From NCBI GenBank assembly GCA_964543295.1, contig CAZIXA010000004.1, forward strand, positions 33,344-97,343: a DNA stretch of 64,000 nucleotides. The letters are read 5' to 3'. This document shows, in pieces, positions 55,108 through 63,821 of this stretch (its first letter is position 1; each line of letters starts with the position of its first letter). Source of the DNA: AE-B3B sp964543295 (GTDB lineage: Bacteria > Aerophobota > Aerophobia > Aerophobales > AE-B3A). The position numbers and the translations under genes were made by a program. Below the pieces are notes generated by a model. The model saw nothing but the letters and a program-made list of their open reading frames with translations. It was not told the origin of the DNA and made no database searches.

Positions 55108-56119
55108 TCCTTATTTTAGTCATTACCTCAACGATATCTATTTTTGCTGGACAGGACTGGATGCATCGTCCACATCCAACACAGCTTGGTCTTCCGTATT
55201 GAGCCACGAAACCTCTCTGTTTATGAAAATATCTATTTTTAACCCTTGCGGATCTTTCACTCCTAAAATTAAGACCTCCAGCGACGAGGGCGTAATCTTT
55301 AAATAAACAAGAATCCCATCGCCTTCTGCGCTCACCAGTTTTGCCGTCCAAATTTAACTCATCAAAGACATCGTAGCAATAACAGGTTGGGCAAACCATG
55401 GAACAAGTGCCACAACTTAAGCATTTTTCTCCGATTTCTTCCCAAATCCTACTCTCATACTCCAGGTCCATTATCTCCGGCAAATTATAAAGTTCGAGAT
55501 CTATTTTGAAATAATTTTTCCTCTCATTCGATTTCCTTTTGTATTCTGCTATATCTTCTTTATCCATCTCTTTGAATAAAGATTTATTGGCCCGCACCAT
55601 ATCGTCTCCTAAACTAGTGGCAATTCTGACCAGATAAGAGTCATCGATATCCGATAAAAATAGATCAAATCCATCCTCAACGAAATCTGTTTCCATCGAG
55701 CGGCAGAAACACATATCATCAGGAATACAACTGACCCCAATTATTGATGTATTCTTCCTTCTGGTGAAATAGTAGTTATCTACATACGTGCCAGAAAAAA
55801 CTAAATCAAGAATCTTTAGACCATGAATATCGCAAGAGTGAAGTCCCAGAAGGACATATTTCTTGTTTAAATTATCTTGCGGTGGCTCATAACCCTTCTC
55901 GGGCGAAAACCTGAACATAGTATCAGTGGGTGGGAGAAAATATTTTTTTGGGGGCAGGATTGTTCTATTATAGTTAAGCTCAATTTTCGAGAGATCTTCA
56001 ATTTTTGAGAATAGATATGTATTTTCATCTTTTTTTATAGGAGCATGGATCTCCCCAAATTTGCTTAAGTTCCCCATAAACTCGTCCAGGTTTTCTTTAG
56101 GCAGTTTAACTATTTGCAT
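55091..56119 (-). CDS. hydB: Hydrogenase beta subunit, 2[4Fe-4S]
   Basis: A 342-residue iron-sulfur subunit. C-terminal motifs CLSCGTCSMVCP and CVGCGRCIQSCP bind two [4Fe-4S] clusters; the N-terminal half has the HydB-type GLHSCDIHGLKILD and CFCRSMETDF blocks. It links the flavoprotein to the hydrogenase core and, in Pyrococcus, is needed for sulfur reduction. First of the hydBGDA genes, it overlaps the kinase gene upstream by 10 bases. Confidence 0.92.
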   Translation of the reverse strand: MQIVKLPKENLDEFMGNLSKFGEIHAPIKKDENTYLFSKIEDLSKIELNYNRTILPPKKYFLPPTDTMFRFSPEKGYEPPQDNLNKKYVLLGLHSCDIHGLKILDLVFSGTYVDNYYFTRRKNTSIIGVSCIPDDMCFCRSMETDFVEDGFDLFLSDIDDSYLVRIATSLGDDMVRANKSLFKEMDKEDIAEYKRKSNERKNYFKIDLELYNLPEIMDLEYESRIWEEIGEKCLSCGTCSMVCPTCYCYDVFDELNLDGKTGERRRRWDSCLFKDYALVAGGLNFRSERSARVKNRYFHKQRGFVAQYGRPSCVGCGRCIQSCPAKIDIVEVMTKIRSASYE

Positions 56120-57228
56120 TTTTTTGCCTCCTTCTTTCTCTTTGGCAGAAAGATAGTAAAGGTACTTCCTTTTCCTTCCTCACTTCTCACCTCGATAGAG
56201 CCCCTATGAGCTTCCACAAATTTCTTGACAATAGATAATCCTAATCCGCTTCCAGTGATGTGCTGAGTTTTTCTATTTTTCACCCGGAAGAATTCATCAA
56301 AGATAAAAGGGATATCTTTTTGAGGAATGCCTATCCCCGTATCAGATACTTCTATAACTACACACTCTCCCTCCTCTCTTGCCTTGACTGAAATTCTGCC
56401 TTCCTCGCGATTATAGTCTATGGCATTACGGATGAGGTTACTGAACACTCTTTCTATACTTAATTTCTCCCCTTTAATGAGGGGAAGATGGGCAGGGATA
56501 TTCACCTCTAGAGTAATCTTTTTGTTTTTTATCTTTTCCCTCAAGAGATCCACCGTCTTATGAAGAATTTGAGATAGATCCAAGGGTTCAAGGCTTTCTA
56601 ACGTTTTACCAGCTTCAATACGAGACATATCTAACCAATCTTTAATGAGGATTAAAAGTGTATTGATTTGGCCACCAGCCTTTTCTAACATCTCCTTCTG
56701 CGGCTGGGTCAGTCTACCAGCGATGCCGCCCCGAACTACCTCAAGATACTCTTGAACATCGATGAGAGGTCTTCGCAGTTCATGGGAGACCATACTGATA
56801 AAGTTCTTTTCCATCTTCTCTTTTTCTCGGCGCAAAGAAAGGGATTCAAGGACAAGTTCCCTCCTTCCTAAACCTCTTTTTATGATAATCCGAAGCTCAT
56901 CAGGGGTAAATGGTTTGGGAAGAAAGTCATAGGCCCCGTGCTTCATGGCCTCAACGGCTGATTCTATAGTGGCATAACCAGTAATGACTATGGAGACAAT
57001 GGTGGAATCAATCTTCCTGATTTTCTCCAGAACCTCCATTCCACTAATTCCTGGCATTTTGAGATCAACCAGTACTAGATCAGGAGGGAATTCTCTTACC
57101 TTACGTAGACCATCGGCTCCATCGGCAGATGTCTCTGTGTGATATCCACTCTTACTAAGCACTTGCTGGCAGGCATTGCGCATAGTCTCTTCATCATCAA
57201 TCACTAAAATAGTGGATTTTTTTGGCAT
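56110..57228 (-). CDS. Receiver-histidine kinase hybrid
   Basis: A protein of about 372 residues. The N-terminal receiver has VIDDEE and phosphoacceptor Asp in LVLVDLKMPG, Lys in FLPKPFTP. The kinase part has the H-box SMVSHELRRPL and ATPase motifs NLIRNAIDYN, DTGIGIP and GSGLGLSIV. There is no membrane segment. ATG at 57228 starts just before the receiver; a TTG at 57282 in frame would overlap the upstream gene. Its receiver is very close to that of the NtrC-type regulator at 58182, so one likely arose from the other. It is cotranscribed with hydBGDA. Confidence 0.88.
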   Translation of the reverse strand: MPKKSTILVIDDEETMRNACQQVLSKSGYHTETSADGADGLRKVREFPPDLVLVDLKMPGISGMEVLEKIRKIDSTIVSIVITGYATIESAVEAMKHGAYDFLPKPFTPDELRIIIKRGLGRRELVLESLSLRREKEKMEKNFISMVSHELRRPLIDVQEYLEVVRGGIAGRLTQPQKEMLEKAGGQINTLLILIKDWLDMSRIEAGKTLESLEPLDLSQILHKTVDLLREKIKNKKITLEVNIPAHLPLIKGEKLSIERVFSNLIRNAIDYNREEGRISVKAREEGECVVIEVSDTGIGIPQKDIPFIFDEFFRVKNRKTQHITGSGLGLSIVKKFVEAHRGSIEVRSEEGKGSTFTIFLPKRKKEAKKCK

Positions 57229-57259
57229 CGGTCTTTTCCCTAATTTTTCCAAATCTCTT

Positions 57260-58051
57260 CTATCTATGGAGAAGTTTTTCAACCCGCTTTAGCAAATCAG
57301 CCGCCTTGATGGGTTTATCCACGTAGTCATCTGCTTCTAGATACTCCCCATCGGTCTGGGGAGAAAACTTAAAACCTGTCTTTTTAGTTACTCCTGTGAT
57401 CATAAGCACAGGGATTTTTTTAAGTTCAGGATCATGTTTAAGCTTGTAGCAGATGGTAAATCCATCATCCAATCTTTGCATCATCACGTCCAGAAGAATT
57501 AAATCCGGTTTTTCTTTTTTAATCTTCTCCATTGCCTCTTCTTTGTCATAGGCAGCTTCGACTTTATAGGACCCACTCTTTAGGATAGCCGTAGTTGCCT
57601 CCACAAAAGCAGGATCATCGTCGACGATAAGAATTCTTGCTTCTTCGTTCATTCTCCTCACCTCCTTAATCTTTCCCAGTTTTTTGAATACGTCATAGAC
57701 GGCTAATCTCAGTTCTTCTCTGTCAAAAGATTTTATGTAGTAGTAGAAAATATCCTGTTCTCGCACCCTGGCTTCTAGCTCCGGGGTATTACGGGCAGCC
57801 GTCATAATTACGTCTATTTCTGGGTCAACTGTCCTCATGAGGGGGAAGGCCTGGTAACCCTTCATTTCTGGTAACTCAACATCGATGATGAGACAATCAA
57901 CCTTTATGTCTTTGAGTTTCTGCAGCCCATTGGTGACCCCCTCACTTATTTCTACCTGGTATCCTTCACTGCTGAAAAGAGAAAGAAGCTCTTTCTGAGT
58001 GTTGGTATCAGGATCAACGATTAAAATTTTCCCAATTTTTTCATTATCCAT
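57260..58051 (-). CDS. Double-receiver response regulator
   Basis: A 263-residue protein made of two receiver domains (LIVDPDTNTQ and IIDVELPEM; then LIVDDDPAF and LLDVMMQRLDDG) joined by a short linker, with no output domain. It is the first gene after the sigma-54 promoter. The first receiver has one Asp of the usual acidic pair and Lys in YYIKSFD. It may relay phosphate between the two kinases or act through protein contacts. Confidence 0.88.
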   Translation of the reverse strand: MDNEKIGKILIVDPDTNTQKELLSLFSSEGYQVEISEGVTNGLQKLKDIKVDCLIIDVELPEMKGYQAFPLMRTVDPEIDVIMTAARNTPELEARVREQDIFYYYIKSFDREELRLAVYDVFKKLGKIKEVRRMNEEARILIVDDDPAFVEATTAILKSGSYKVEAAYDKEEAMEKIKKEKPDLILLDVMMQRLDDGFTICYKLKHDPELKKIPVLMITGVTKKTGFKFSPQTDGEYLEADDYVDKPIKAADLLKRVEKLLHR

Positions 58052-58076
58052 TTTTAACTACTCTTACATCTTATGT

Positions 58077-58093
58077 AGCAATCTTTATACCAA
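58077..58093 (-). promoter_or_regulatory. Sigma-54 promoter of the hyd operon
   Basis: The minus strand reads TTGGTATAAAGATTGCT. It matches the -24/-12 pattern YTGGCAYR-N4-TTGCW at all but one base, with GG and GC separated by exactly 10 bases. The expected start is near 58066, just before the ATG at 58051. The sigma-54-dependent activator gene lies immediately upstream. Confidence 0.75.
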
Positions 58094-58112
58094 ATTTTGT
58101 TAGCTATTAAGA

Positions 58113-58140
58113 AACCACCCGTCAGTTCTCCCGGGTGGTT
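58113..58140. promoter_or_regulatory. Inverted repeat: terminator or activator site
   Basis: AACCACCCG and CGGGTGGTT form a perfect 9-bp inverted repeat around 10 bases. It could end the upstream hydrogenase/kinase/regulator transcript, although no U-run follows on that strand. It could also bind the NtrC-type activator, since it lies about 35 bases upstream of the -24 element. Confidence 0.5.
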
Positions 58141-58181
58141 GATAAATAAAGAGCTATCAGTATATATTAATCTTTTTACTT

Positions 58182-59606
58182 TTAGACTCCTTGTTCCTCC
58201 GTGGGAGAGTTTCTCCTCAATAATGGGGAATTATTCCCCAAATTTTCAGTTATTCGGTATTTTTTCATCTTGGCACGCAGTGTCTTACGATCTACACCTA
58301 GGAGTTTAGCTGTTTGACTCTTATGCCATCCTGTCTCTTCGAGTATCTTTAGAATGTGTTCAGCCTCAACATCTATAAGGCGTTTGTGGTTTCCAGCCAT
58401 AGGCCCAGAGGATACATCAACCGCCAGTCCATAGTATGACAGATCAGAAGGCTCAATAACATTGCCTTTAGCCAATACTACGGCCCGCTCAATAGCATTC
58501 TCTAACTCTCTTACATTCCCCGGCCAGCTATACTCTGTCAGAGCCTTCATTGCTCTTTGGGAAATGCCGGTTAAGTTCTTTCCCCTCTTTTGATTATATT
58601 TTTTCAAGAAATAGTTGGCCAATTCTGGGATATCTTCCGGCCTTTCCCGTAGCAGAGGCAAGGCTATGGGAACGACACTCAATCTATAAAACAAATCCTC
58701 CCGAAATGTTTTTTCCTGAATAGCTTTTCTCAAGTTTTTGTTAGTAGCGGCAATAATTCGCACATCTATCTTAATGGTTTTTGAACTCCCTATCCTGGTA
58801 ATTTCTCTTTCTTGAATTGCTCGCAGCAGTTTAGCTTGTACATTTGGTCCTATATTCCCAATCTCATCGAAGAATAACGTTCCTCCATTGGCTACCTCAA
58901 ATCTGCCGTGTTTAGTAGCCACAGCATCGGTAAAAGAACCCTTAACGTGTCCAAAGAGTTCACTCTCAAAAAGATTTTCTACCAATGCACCACAGTCTAC
59001 GGTGACGAATGGCTTATTCTTGCGCTGACTATGATAGTGTATCGCCTTGGCCACAAGTTCTTTGCCTGTCCCACTCTCTCCCAGAATGAGTACAGTACTA
59101 TCAGTGGGTCCTACTCTCCTTATCAATTCATATACTTTTTGCATTACTTTACTTTTTCCAATAATGACCTCTGACTTACGCTTTACCTCCAGTTCCTGAC
59201 GAAGGTAAATGTTCTCCAGAATTAATCTCTTTTTTTCCAGTGTTCTTTCTATAATTAGCCGAAACTCCTCAGGGGTAAATGGTTTAGGAAGAAAGTCGTA
59301 AGCGCCGCGCTTCATAGCCTCAACAGCCGATTCTACTGTAGCGTAACCGGTGATTACAACTACTGCTGTTTCTGAACTACTCTCTTTAATCTTCTCTAAA
59401 ACTTCCATTCCATCAATACCGGGCATCTTTAAATCAAGAATGACTAAATCAAAGGATTTTTCTTTCAACAGCTCCAATCCCTGGTATCCATCTTCTGCCA
59501 GCTTGACATTGTGTCCTTGACGGGAAAGTATCTGCTTGCATGAATCACGCATCACTTCCTCGTCATCGATTACCAGGATATTGGCTAAAATTGACAGCTT
59601 AGCCAT
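58182..59606 (-). CDS. NtrC-type sigma-54 response regulator
   Basis: A 474-residue activator with three domains. The receiver has VIDDEE, Asp in LVILDLKMPG and KPFTP. The AAA+ domain has Walker A GESGTGKELVAKA, Walker B GGTLFFDEIG and sensor residues. The Fis-type helix-turn-helix at the end has HKSQTAKLLGVDRKTLRAKMKK. The sigma-54 contact loop reads KGSFTDA rather than GAFTGA, a variant seen in some activators. It likely opens the promoter at 58077 and thus controls hydBGDA; this is inferred from position. It shares a one-base stop/start overlap with the kinase gene. Confidence 0.92.
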   Translation of the reverse strand: MAKLSILANILVIDDEEVMRDSCKQILSRQGHNVKLAEDGYQGLELLKEKSFDLVILDLKMPGIDGMEVLEKIKESSSETAVVVITGYATVESAVEAMKRGAYDFLPKPFTPEEFRLIIERTLEKKRLILENIYLRQELEVKRKSEVIIGKSKVMQKVYELIRRVGPTDSTVLILGESGTGKELVAKAIHYHSQRKNKPFVTVDCGALVENLFESELFGHVKGSFTDAVATKHGRFEVANGGTLFFDEIGNIGPNVQAKLLRAIQEREITRIGSSKTIKIDVRIIAATNKNLRKAIQEKTFREDLFYRLSVVPIALPLLRERPEDIPELANYFLKKYNQKRGKNLTGISQRAMKALTEYSWPGNVRELENAIERAVVLAKGNVIEPSDLSYYGLAVDVSSGPMAGNHKRLIDVEAEHILKILEETGWHKSQTAKLLGVDRKTLRAKMKKYRITENLGNNSPLLRRNSPTEEQGV

Positions 59607-60895
59607 TATTTCCCTTTTGTTTCCATAGGCAATTTAATGGTAAAAGTGGCTCCTTCCCCTACCTTACTTTTCACCTCTATGCTTCCATTATGTCTTTCAA
59701 TGATTCCGGCAGTGATTGTTAGGCCCAACCCTGTTCCGTGACCCGCTTTTTTAGTGGTAAAGAATGGCTCGAACAATCTTTTTATATGGGTTGGTGTAAT
59801 TCCACAACCGTTATCGGTGATGGTAATCTCTAAAAATCGACTATCCAGGAGAGCATCAGTGGCAATGAGCAGGCTTCCTTTTCCATCCATTGCTTCTGCA
59901 GCGTTTAAAACGATGTTCATAAAAGCCTGCTGAAGTTGAGATCTGTCTCCCATAATATTGGGTAGGGAGGGCTGGAATTTCTTGGTAATTTTGATGTTAT
60001 GAAACAGCGCCTGATCTTTAACTAACGATAGGGTTTCTTCCAGAACCACATTTATGCCTATAGGTTCCACCTTAGGCTGGGGCTGGCGGGCAAAATCGAG
60101 AAGTCTTTTCACGATGTCCTTGCAGCGGGTGGCCTCTTTTATTATTCTCTCCGCATTGGCTCTTTTCGAATCATCCACATTGAGATCTTCCAGTAACAGG
60201 TGACTGTATACTAAGATTCCGCCAAGAGGATTATTTATTTCATGGGCTACACCGGCGGCTAACTGACCTATGCAGGCTAATCTCTCTGAATGAATCAACT
60301 GACTTTGAAGGTCTTTAAGCTCTTTATAGGCTTTTTCCAGCTCATGAGCCTTGGCTCTCTCGGCCTCTGTTGCGGCAGCTTCAGCGAGAAGCCATTTAGT
60401 TTCTCGTAGATCCTTGGCTACCCCGATAATGCCAATGATTTCTCCCTCAGAGTTTCTCATTACCGAGCTGCTCAAAGTCATGGGGATTTTTTCCCCGGAT
60501 TTACTTTTAAAGTCAATCTCTAAATCCTGGATGGATGATTCCTTAAACTTGCTTAAGTAGGATCCATTAAAAGGCCTTCTCTTTTCTTTTGGACTGGCAA
60601 GAATTATTTTAACCATTTTTTTGATTATTTCTTCTTTCTTGTATCCCAGAAGATCTAAGGTGGCCTGGTTGACCATGGTTATCTTTTCCTCAGAATCCAC
60701 TACAATCAGGGCAGTTACCATACTCTTGAGAATATTTTCCGTGAATTCTTGAGCCTGGAGAAGATCTCTATTCTTTCTTTCAATTTCTGCTTGGTTATTG
60801 GCCAGTTCAGCATAGATAGTTTCCATCCTTCTGATGATCTCAATCCACATGCTCTCTTGTAATTGCTCCTCGGATAGACTCACGCTCTTTTTCAT
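59606..60895 (-). CDS. Soluble PAS histidine kinase, HupT/HoxJ-like position
   Basis: A 429-residue sensor kinase without membrane segments. A helical N-terminus (residues 1-50) leads to one PAS domain (NILKSMVTALIVVDSEEKI to VAKDLRETK), a coiled coil, the H-box GVAHEINNPLGGI and an HATPase domain (NIVLNAAEAM, DNGCGITP, GTGLGLTI). Its place between a HupSL-like hydrogenase and an NtrC-type regulator is that of HupT and HoxJ, which receive the H2 signal from a regulatory hydrogenase. It is encoded 27 bases after the large subunit. Confidence 0.9.
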   Translation of the reverse strand: MKKSVSLSEEQLQESMWIEIIRRMETIYAELANNQAEIERKNRDLLQAQEFTENILKSMVTALIVVDSEEKITMVNQATLDLLGYKKEEIIKKMVKIILASPKEKRRPFNGSYLSKFKESSIQDLEIDFKSKSGEKIPMTLSSSVMRNSEGEIIGIIGVAKDLRETKWLLAEAAATEAERAKAHELEKAYKELKDLQSQLIHSERLACIGQLAAGVAHEINNPLGGILVYSHLLLEDLNVDDSKRANAERIIKEATRCKDIVKRLLDFARQPQPKVEPIGINVVLEETLSLVKDQALFHNIKITKKFQPSLPNIMGDRSQLQQAFMNIVLNAAEAMDGKGSLLIATDALLDSRFLEITITDNGCGITPTHIKRLFEPFFTTKKAGHGTGLGLTITAGIIERHNGSIEVKSKVGEGATFTIKLPMETKGK

Positions 60896-60922
60896 GAGTA
60901 TTCTCTCTTAATTATCTGATCC

Positions 60923-62419
60923 CTACACTGCCAGCTCAAAAGTAGCTAAGGGTTTATTCATTTTTAAAGCATGTACAGTACAGAAGAGACAAGGATCGTA
61001 GGATCTGATAATATGAGCGATCTCGACGGGATTCTTCTCGTCTTCCACTGATGTACCAGTTAGAGCCTGTTCAACTGCACCTGGATTGCCATGGGAGTCC
61101 CTTGGTGAAACATTCCAGGTAGTGGGAGTTATTACCTGGTAGTTCTTAATTTTGTCGTTTTCAATTATGATCCAGTGACCGAGTACGCCTCTGGCTGCCT
61201 CAGTCAATCCTTTACCCTCCGCTTCTTTTGGCTTTTCTGTTTTTATATAAAAAGGCTGGGAGGGGTCGATTTCCTCTAGCCAGATCTTTAGTTGCTTCAC
61301 GAGTCTCACTCCCTCGTGGAGTCGTGCCAGGACTCTGGTATAGACACTGGGTCCTAAATCACTTACCAGGTTTAAAACCAGAGAGTCTCTGTCGTTGATC
61401 ATCCTGGCCAGTGGACCGACTTCTACCACATTCCCGTTATAACGCGGTGATTTAGCCCAGCTATAGGCCCCAGACTTATCAACATCTGGTTCAGTGACTC
61501 CCTCAAAAGGATGTCTTCCTTTTTTATAACCCTTAAGCCAGGAGTATTTAATGTCTTCAGTGATTTTCCCCTCATTAAACGACTTAAATTCTCCGTCAAA
61601 ATAACCACTCTTAAGCCAGGTGGTACCGTCTGTCAGCTCATATCCCCCGCAGGAGAGGAACTTACCGGGCCCCTTACCTATTTTATCTAAACTAAACTGG
61701 CGTGCGGATCTGATGAAAAGCCCCCAGTCACTATTCTCGTGATCATCTTCTCCCATCCAGAAATTGATGTCTTGTAAATTTTTATTTTCCAGCCAGCCTT
61801 CAATCTCACTACCAAGCAAATCGTGTTCCAAAAAATTTTGAAATTCTACCAAGATACCCTTTGCTCTAATAATTTCGCTTGGATTGACTGGCCGTGTAGT
61901 GCCACCAGGCTGTAAAGCAAGAGTATTGGGCCATTTTCCGGCAAATAAACCTAAAACCCCGAGAAGATTCGTCCGCGCCCTAATGAATTTTGAATAGGAA
62001 CTGCCTTGAAAAGGGGCAAATCGTTGAGCCAATTCTCTGTATGCGCTACTACCCAAGTATTTTTTATTGACTAAATCTACCGCGAAGAAAAGATAAAAGT
62101 GAGTAAGATGGTTGAGCAAAACTTCAGTTGCCAGAATTATATTTCTAGCTAAATAAGCATTCGGAGGCATTTTTGCCTTGAAGGCGATTCTCAAGGCATT
62201 AGAACAGGCGGTGGAATGGGATGCACTACAGATGCCACAGATTCGACAGGTAAAGACCAGAGCATCCATAGGGTCCCTTCCTTTGAGCAGCCTTTCAAAT
62301 CCTCTAAACATTACCCCGGAAGCATAAGCCTCTGTTGCCTTGCCATCTTCTAACCCCACTTTTATCTCCAGATCCCCTTCCACACGATTAAATGGACTTA
62401 TCTTAATAGTTTTTTTCAA
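60923..62419 (-). CDS. [NiFe] hydrogenase large subunit, group 2-like
   Basis: A 498-residue catalytic subunit. Nickel ligands are RICGICSASH and DPCLFC followed by TVH. Fifteen residues (ALKMNKPLATFELAV) follow the His, so a maturation protease is needed; H2-sensing HupV/HoxC proteins usually lack such a tail. The pairing with a signal-less small subunit and a kinase/regulator suggests a group 2 enzyme, sensor or uptake type. Maturation genes are not in the window. Confidence 0.9.
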   Translation of the reverse strand: MKKTIKISPFNRVEGDLEIKVGLEDGKATEAYASGVMFRGFERLLKGRDPMDALVFTCRICGICSASHSTACSNALRIAFKAKMPPNAYLARNIILATEVLLNHLTHFYLFFAVDLVNKKYLGSSAYRELAQRFAPFQGSSYSKFIRARTNLLGVLGLFAGKWPNTLALQPGGTTRPVNPSEIIRAKGILVEFQNFLEHDLLGSEIEGWLENKNLQDINFWMGEDDHENSDWGLFIRSARQFSLDKIGKGPGKFLSCGGYELTDGTTWLKSGYFDGEFKSFNEGKITEDIKYSWLKGYKKGRHPFEGVTEPDVDKSGAYSWAKSPRYNGNVVEVGPLARMINDRDSLVLNLVSDLGPSVYTRVLARLHEGVRLVKQLKIWLEEIDPSQPFYIKTEKPKEAEGKGLTEAARGVLGHWIIIENDKIKNYQVITPTTWNVSPRDSHGNPGAVEQALTGTSVEDEKNPVEIAHIIRSYDPCLFCTVHALKMNKPLATFELAV

Positions 62420-62525
62420 CTTTCATATCCTTGAGCTATTCTACATCAACTCTTTTGAATGAGACAGCATTTACCAGGAGTCTCTTAGGACAGGCTAACT
62501 TAGCCAGACCACTTATTCCCACATA

Positions 62526-63407
62526 CTAGGCCTTGGGGACATCAAGAGGCAGAGTAGTGGGAATATCTCCAATTTTCTCTGTTTCAAAGAAAGGTACAAA
62601 TCCATCGGGAAACTTGGGGGAGGTACAGGAAATACAGGGGAATCCCCCCCTGGTACAACTTCCTGTTCGGCCCAGCCATAATCTCTCGTTACAATCGGAT
62701 TCACACTGGGTAGCTTTGCAGCCTAGATTTTCAAAGAGGCATCCTTGCTGTGAATACTCTTCAGCCGAGGCCTTAAACTCATAGTATTCATTTCGGGGAC
62801 AGGCGTGATGGGCTAATTTGCTATAAAATACTTTTGGTCGCTGGTGTTTATCTAGCCCGCTGCTATCTAGTTTTCCCGAAATTAGAGCGATGAGTGTTTC
62901 CACGATCCAATCTGGATGAGCAGGACACCCAGCAATATTGATCACCGGAAGACCGGATCTAGAAGTATAATTTGGCCCGAGCAGACCACCCTTTTTCTCA
63001 TGAAGAAATTGTAATCCCGTGGCCTCCATAGGATTGTTGCTGGCAGCCGGAATTCCACCGAAGGATGAGCAGGTACCTATGGCCATGGTGTAATGGGCAA
63101 CTTTAGCCAGATCCAAAATCCAGTCCTTGAGGGGACGATCATGAAAGATGAAGTACTTACCCGTTCCGTTAGGGCCATGGTAAATTGCTCCCTCCACCAT
63201 TAATACGTCCAGCCTTTCTTTCTCAGACTTGAACCTATCAAAGATTTCTAGTACTTCTTCCCCCATGACCGGGCTCAAGTCCGGATGCCACACAAACCTG
63301 GCGCCCAGCATCTCAAGAGCTGTAAGAATGTCCGGCTGGTCTGCATTCAAAAAAGAAATAGTGGAACCCCCACAACAGCCACTTTGCAGCCACAGTAAAT
63401 TTACCAT
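62526..63407 (-). CDS. [NiFe] hydrogenase small subunit, HupS/HupU-like
   Basis: A 293-residue subunit that starts directly at the fold (MVNLLWLQSGCCGGSTISFL), without a Tat signal, so it is cytoplasmic. The N-terminus recalls cyanobacterial HupS and H2 sensors. The proximal CxxC is Cys12...Ser15, with an extra Cys11; the other two proximal cysteines are present (GTCSSFGG, AGCPAHPDW). Distal and medial ligands follow (HHACPRNEYYEF, GCLFENLGC, GSCTRGGFPCISC). Cyanobacterial HupS has Asn at the Ser15 position. A promoter and AAAGGAGG precede the ATG. Confidence 0.9.
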   Translation of the reverse strand: MVNLLWLQSGCCGGSTISFLNADQPDILTALEMLGARFVWHPDLSPVMGEEVLEIFDRFKSEKERLDVLMVEGAIYHGPNGTGKYFIFHDRPLKDWILDLAKVAHYTMAIGTCSSFGGIPAASNNPMEATGLQFLHEKKGGLLGPNYTSRSGLPVINIAGCPAHPDWIVETLIALISGKLDSSGLDKHQRPKVFYSKLAHHACPRNEYYEFKASAEEYSQQGCLFENLGCKATQCESDCNERLWLGRTGSCTRGGFPCISCTSPKFPDGFVPFFETEKIGDIPTTLPLDVPKA

Positions 63408-63449
63408 AATGCCTCCTTTTATCTCTTGGTAGTCGCAAAATCTAATACC

Positions 63450-63477
63450 ATTATAGAAGATGCCAGAAACTAGTCAA
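63450..63477 (-). promoter_or_regulatory. Promoter of the HupSL-like/kinase/regulator operon
   Basis: Minus-strand TTGACT (63472-63477) and TATAAT (63450-63455) with a 16-base spacer, about 43 bases upstream of the small-subunit ATG. It suggests vegetative expression of the sensor-side genes, in contrast to the sigma-54 promoter of the hyd operon. Confidence 0.65.
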
Positions 63478-63541
63478 ACTCTCGCGTCAAGTCATCTATG
63501 AGAGGTTATGCCCTATAATCGTTGTGTAGCAGAACTCTTGT

Positions 63542-63811
63542 ATGATAGAATTGGATGTACGTCGAAGTAAGGACGGACATCTGGTAGTGATCCACGATGT
63601 CAAGCTCGGTAGGACAACCAATGGGGAAGGATGAGTACGGGAAAAAACTCTGGCTGAATTGAAGGCTCTCTCGGCCGGCGCCTGGTGGAGTGAAAAATAT
63701 GCCGAGGAAAGGATTCCTACCCTGGAGGAGCTAATCCCTAAATTAGATAACCCCGCCATTTCTGTTTTTAGTGGTCTCTTGCTGACCATCCCTGCGTATC
63801 TTAATCATTGA
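63542..63811 (+). pseudogene. Glycerophosphodiester phosphodiesterase fragment
   Basis: The plus strand reads MIELDVRRSKDGHLVVIHDV and LGRTTNGEG, then a TGA at 63632, then VREKTLAELKALSAGAWW and RIPTLEELIP. These are the conserved blocks of GDPD/UgpQ enzymes. The N-terminal HRG block and the C-terminal half are absent, and the in-frame stop confirms decay. Confidence 0.75.
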
Positions 63812-63821
63812 TTGATTCTTC

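Noticed and set aside
58182..59606. KGSFTDA loop as proof that the regulator cannot work with sigma-54
   Set aside because: Variants of GAFTGA occur in active regulators, and a good sigma-54 promoter lies next to the gene.
63496..63789. 97-codon minus-strand frame near the right end
   Set aside because: The plus strand there carries a recognisable GDPD relic, so the minus frame is a shadow.
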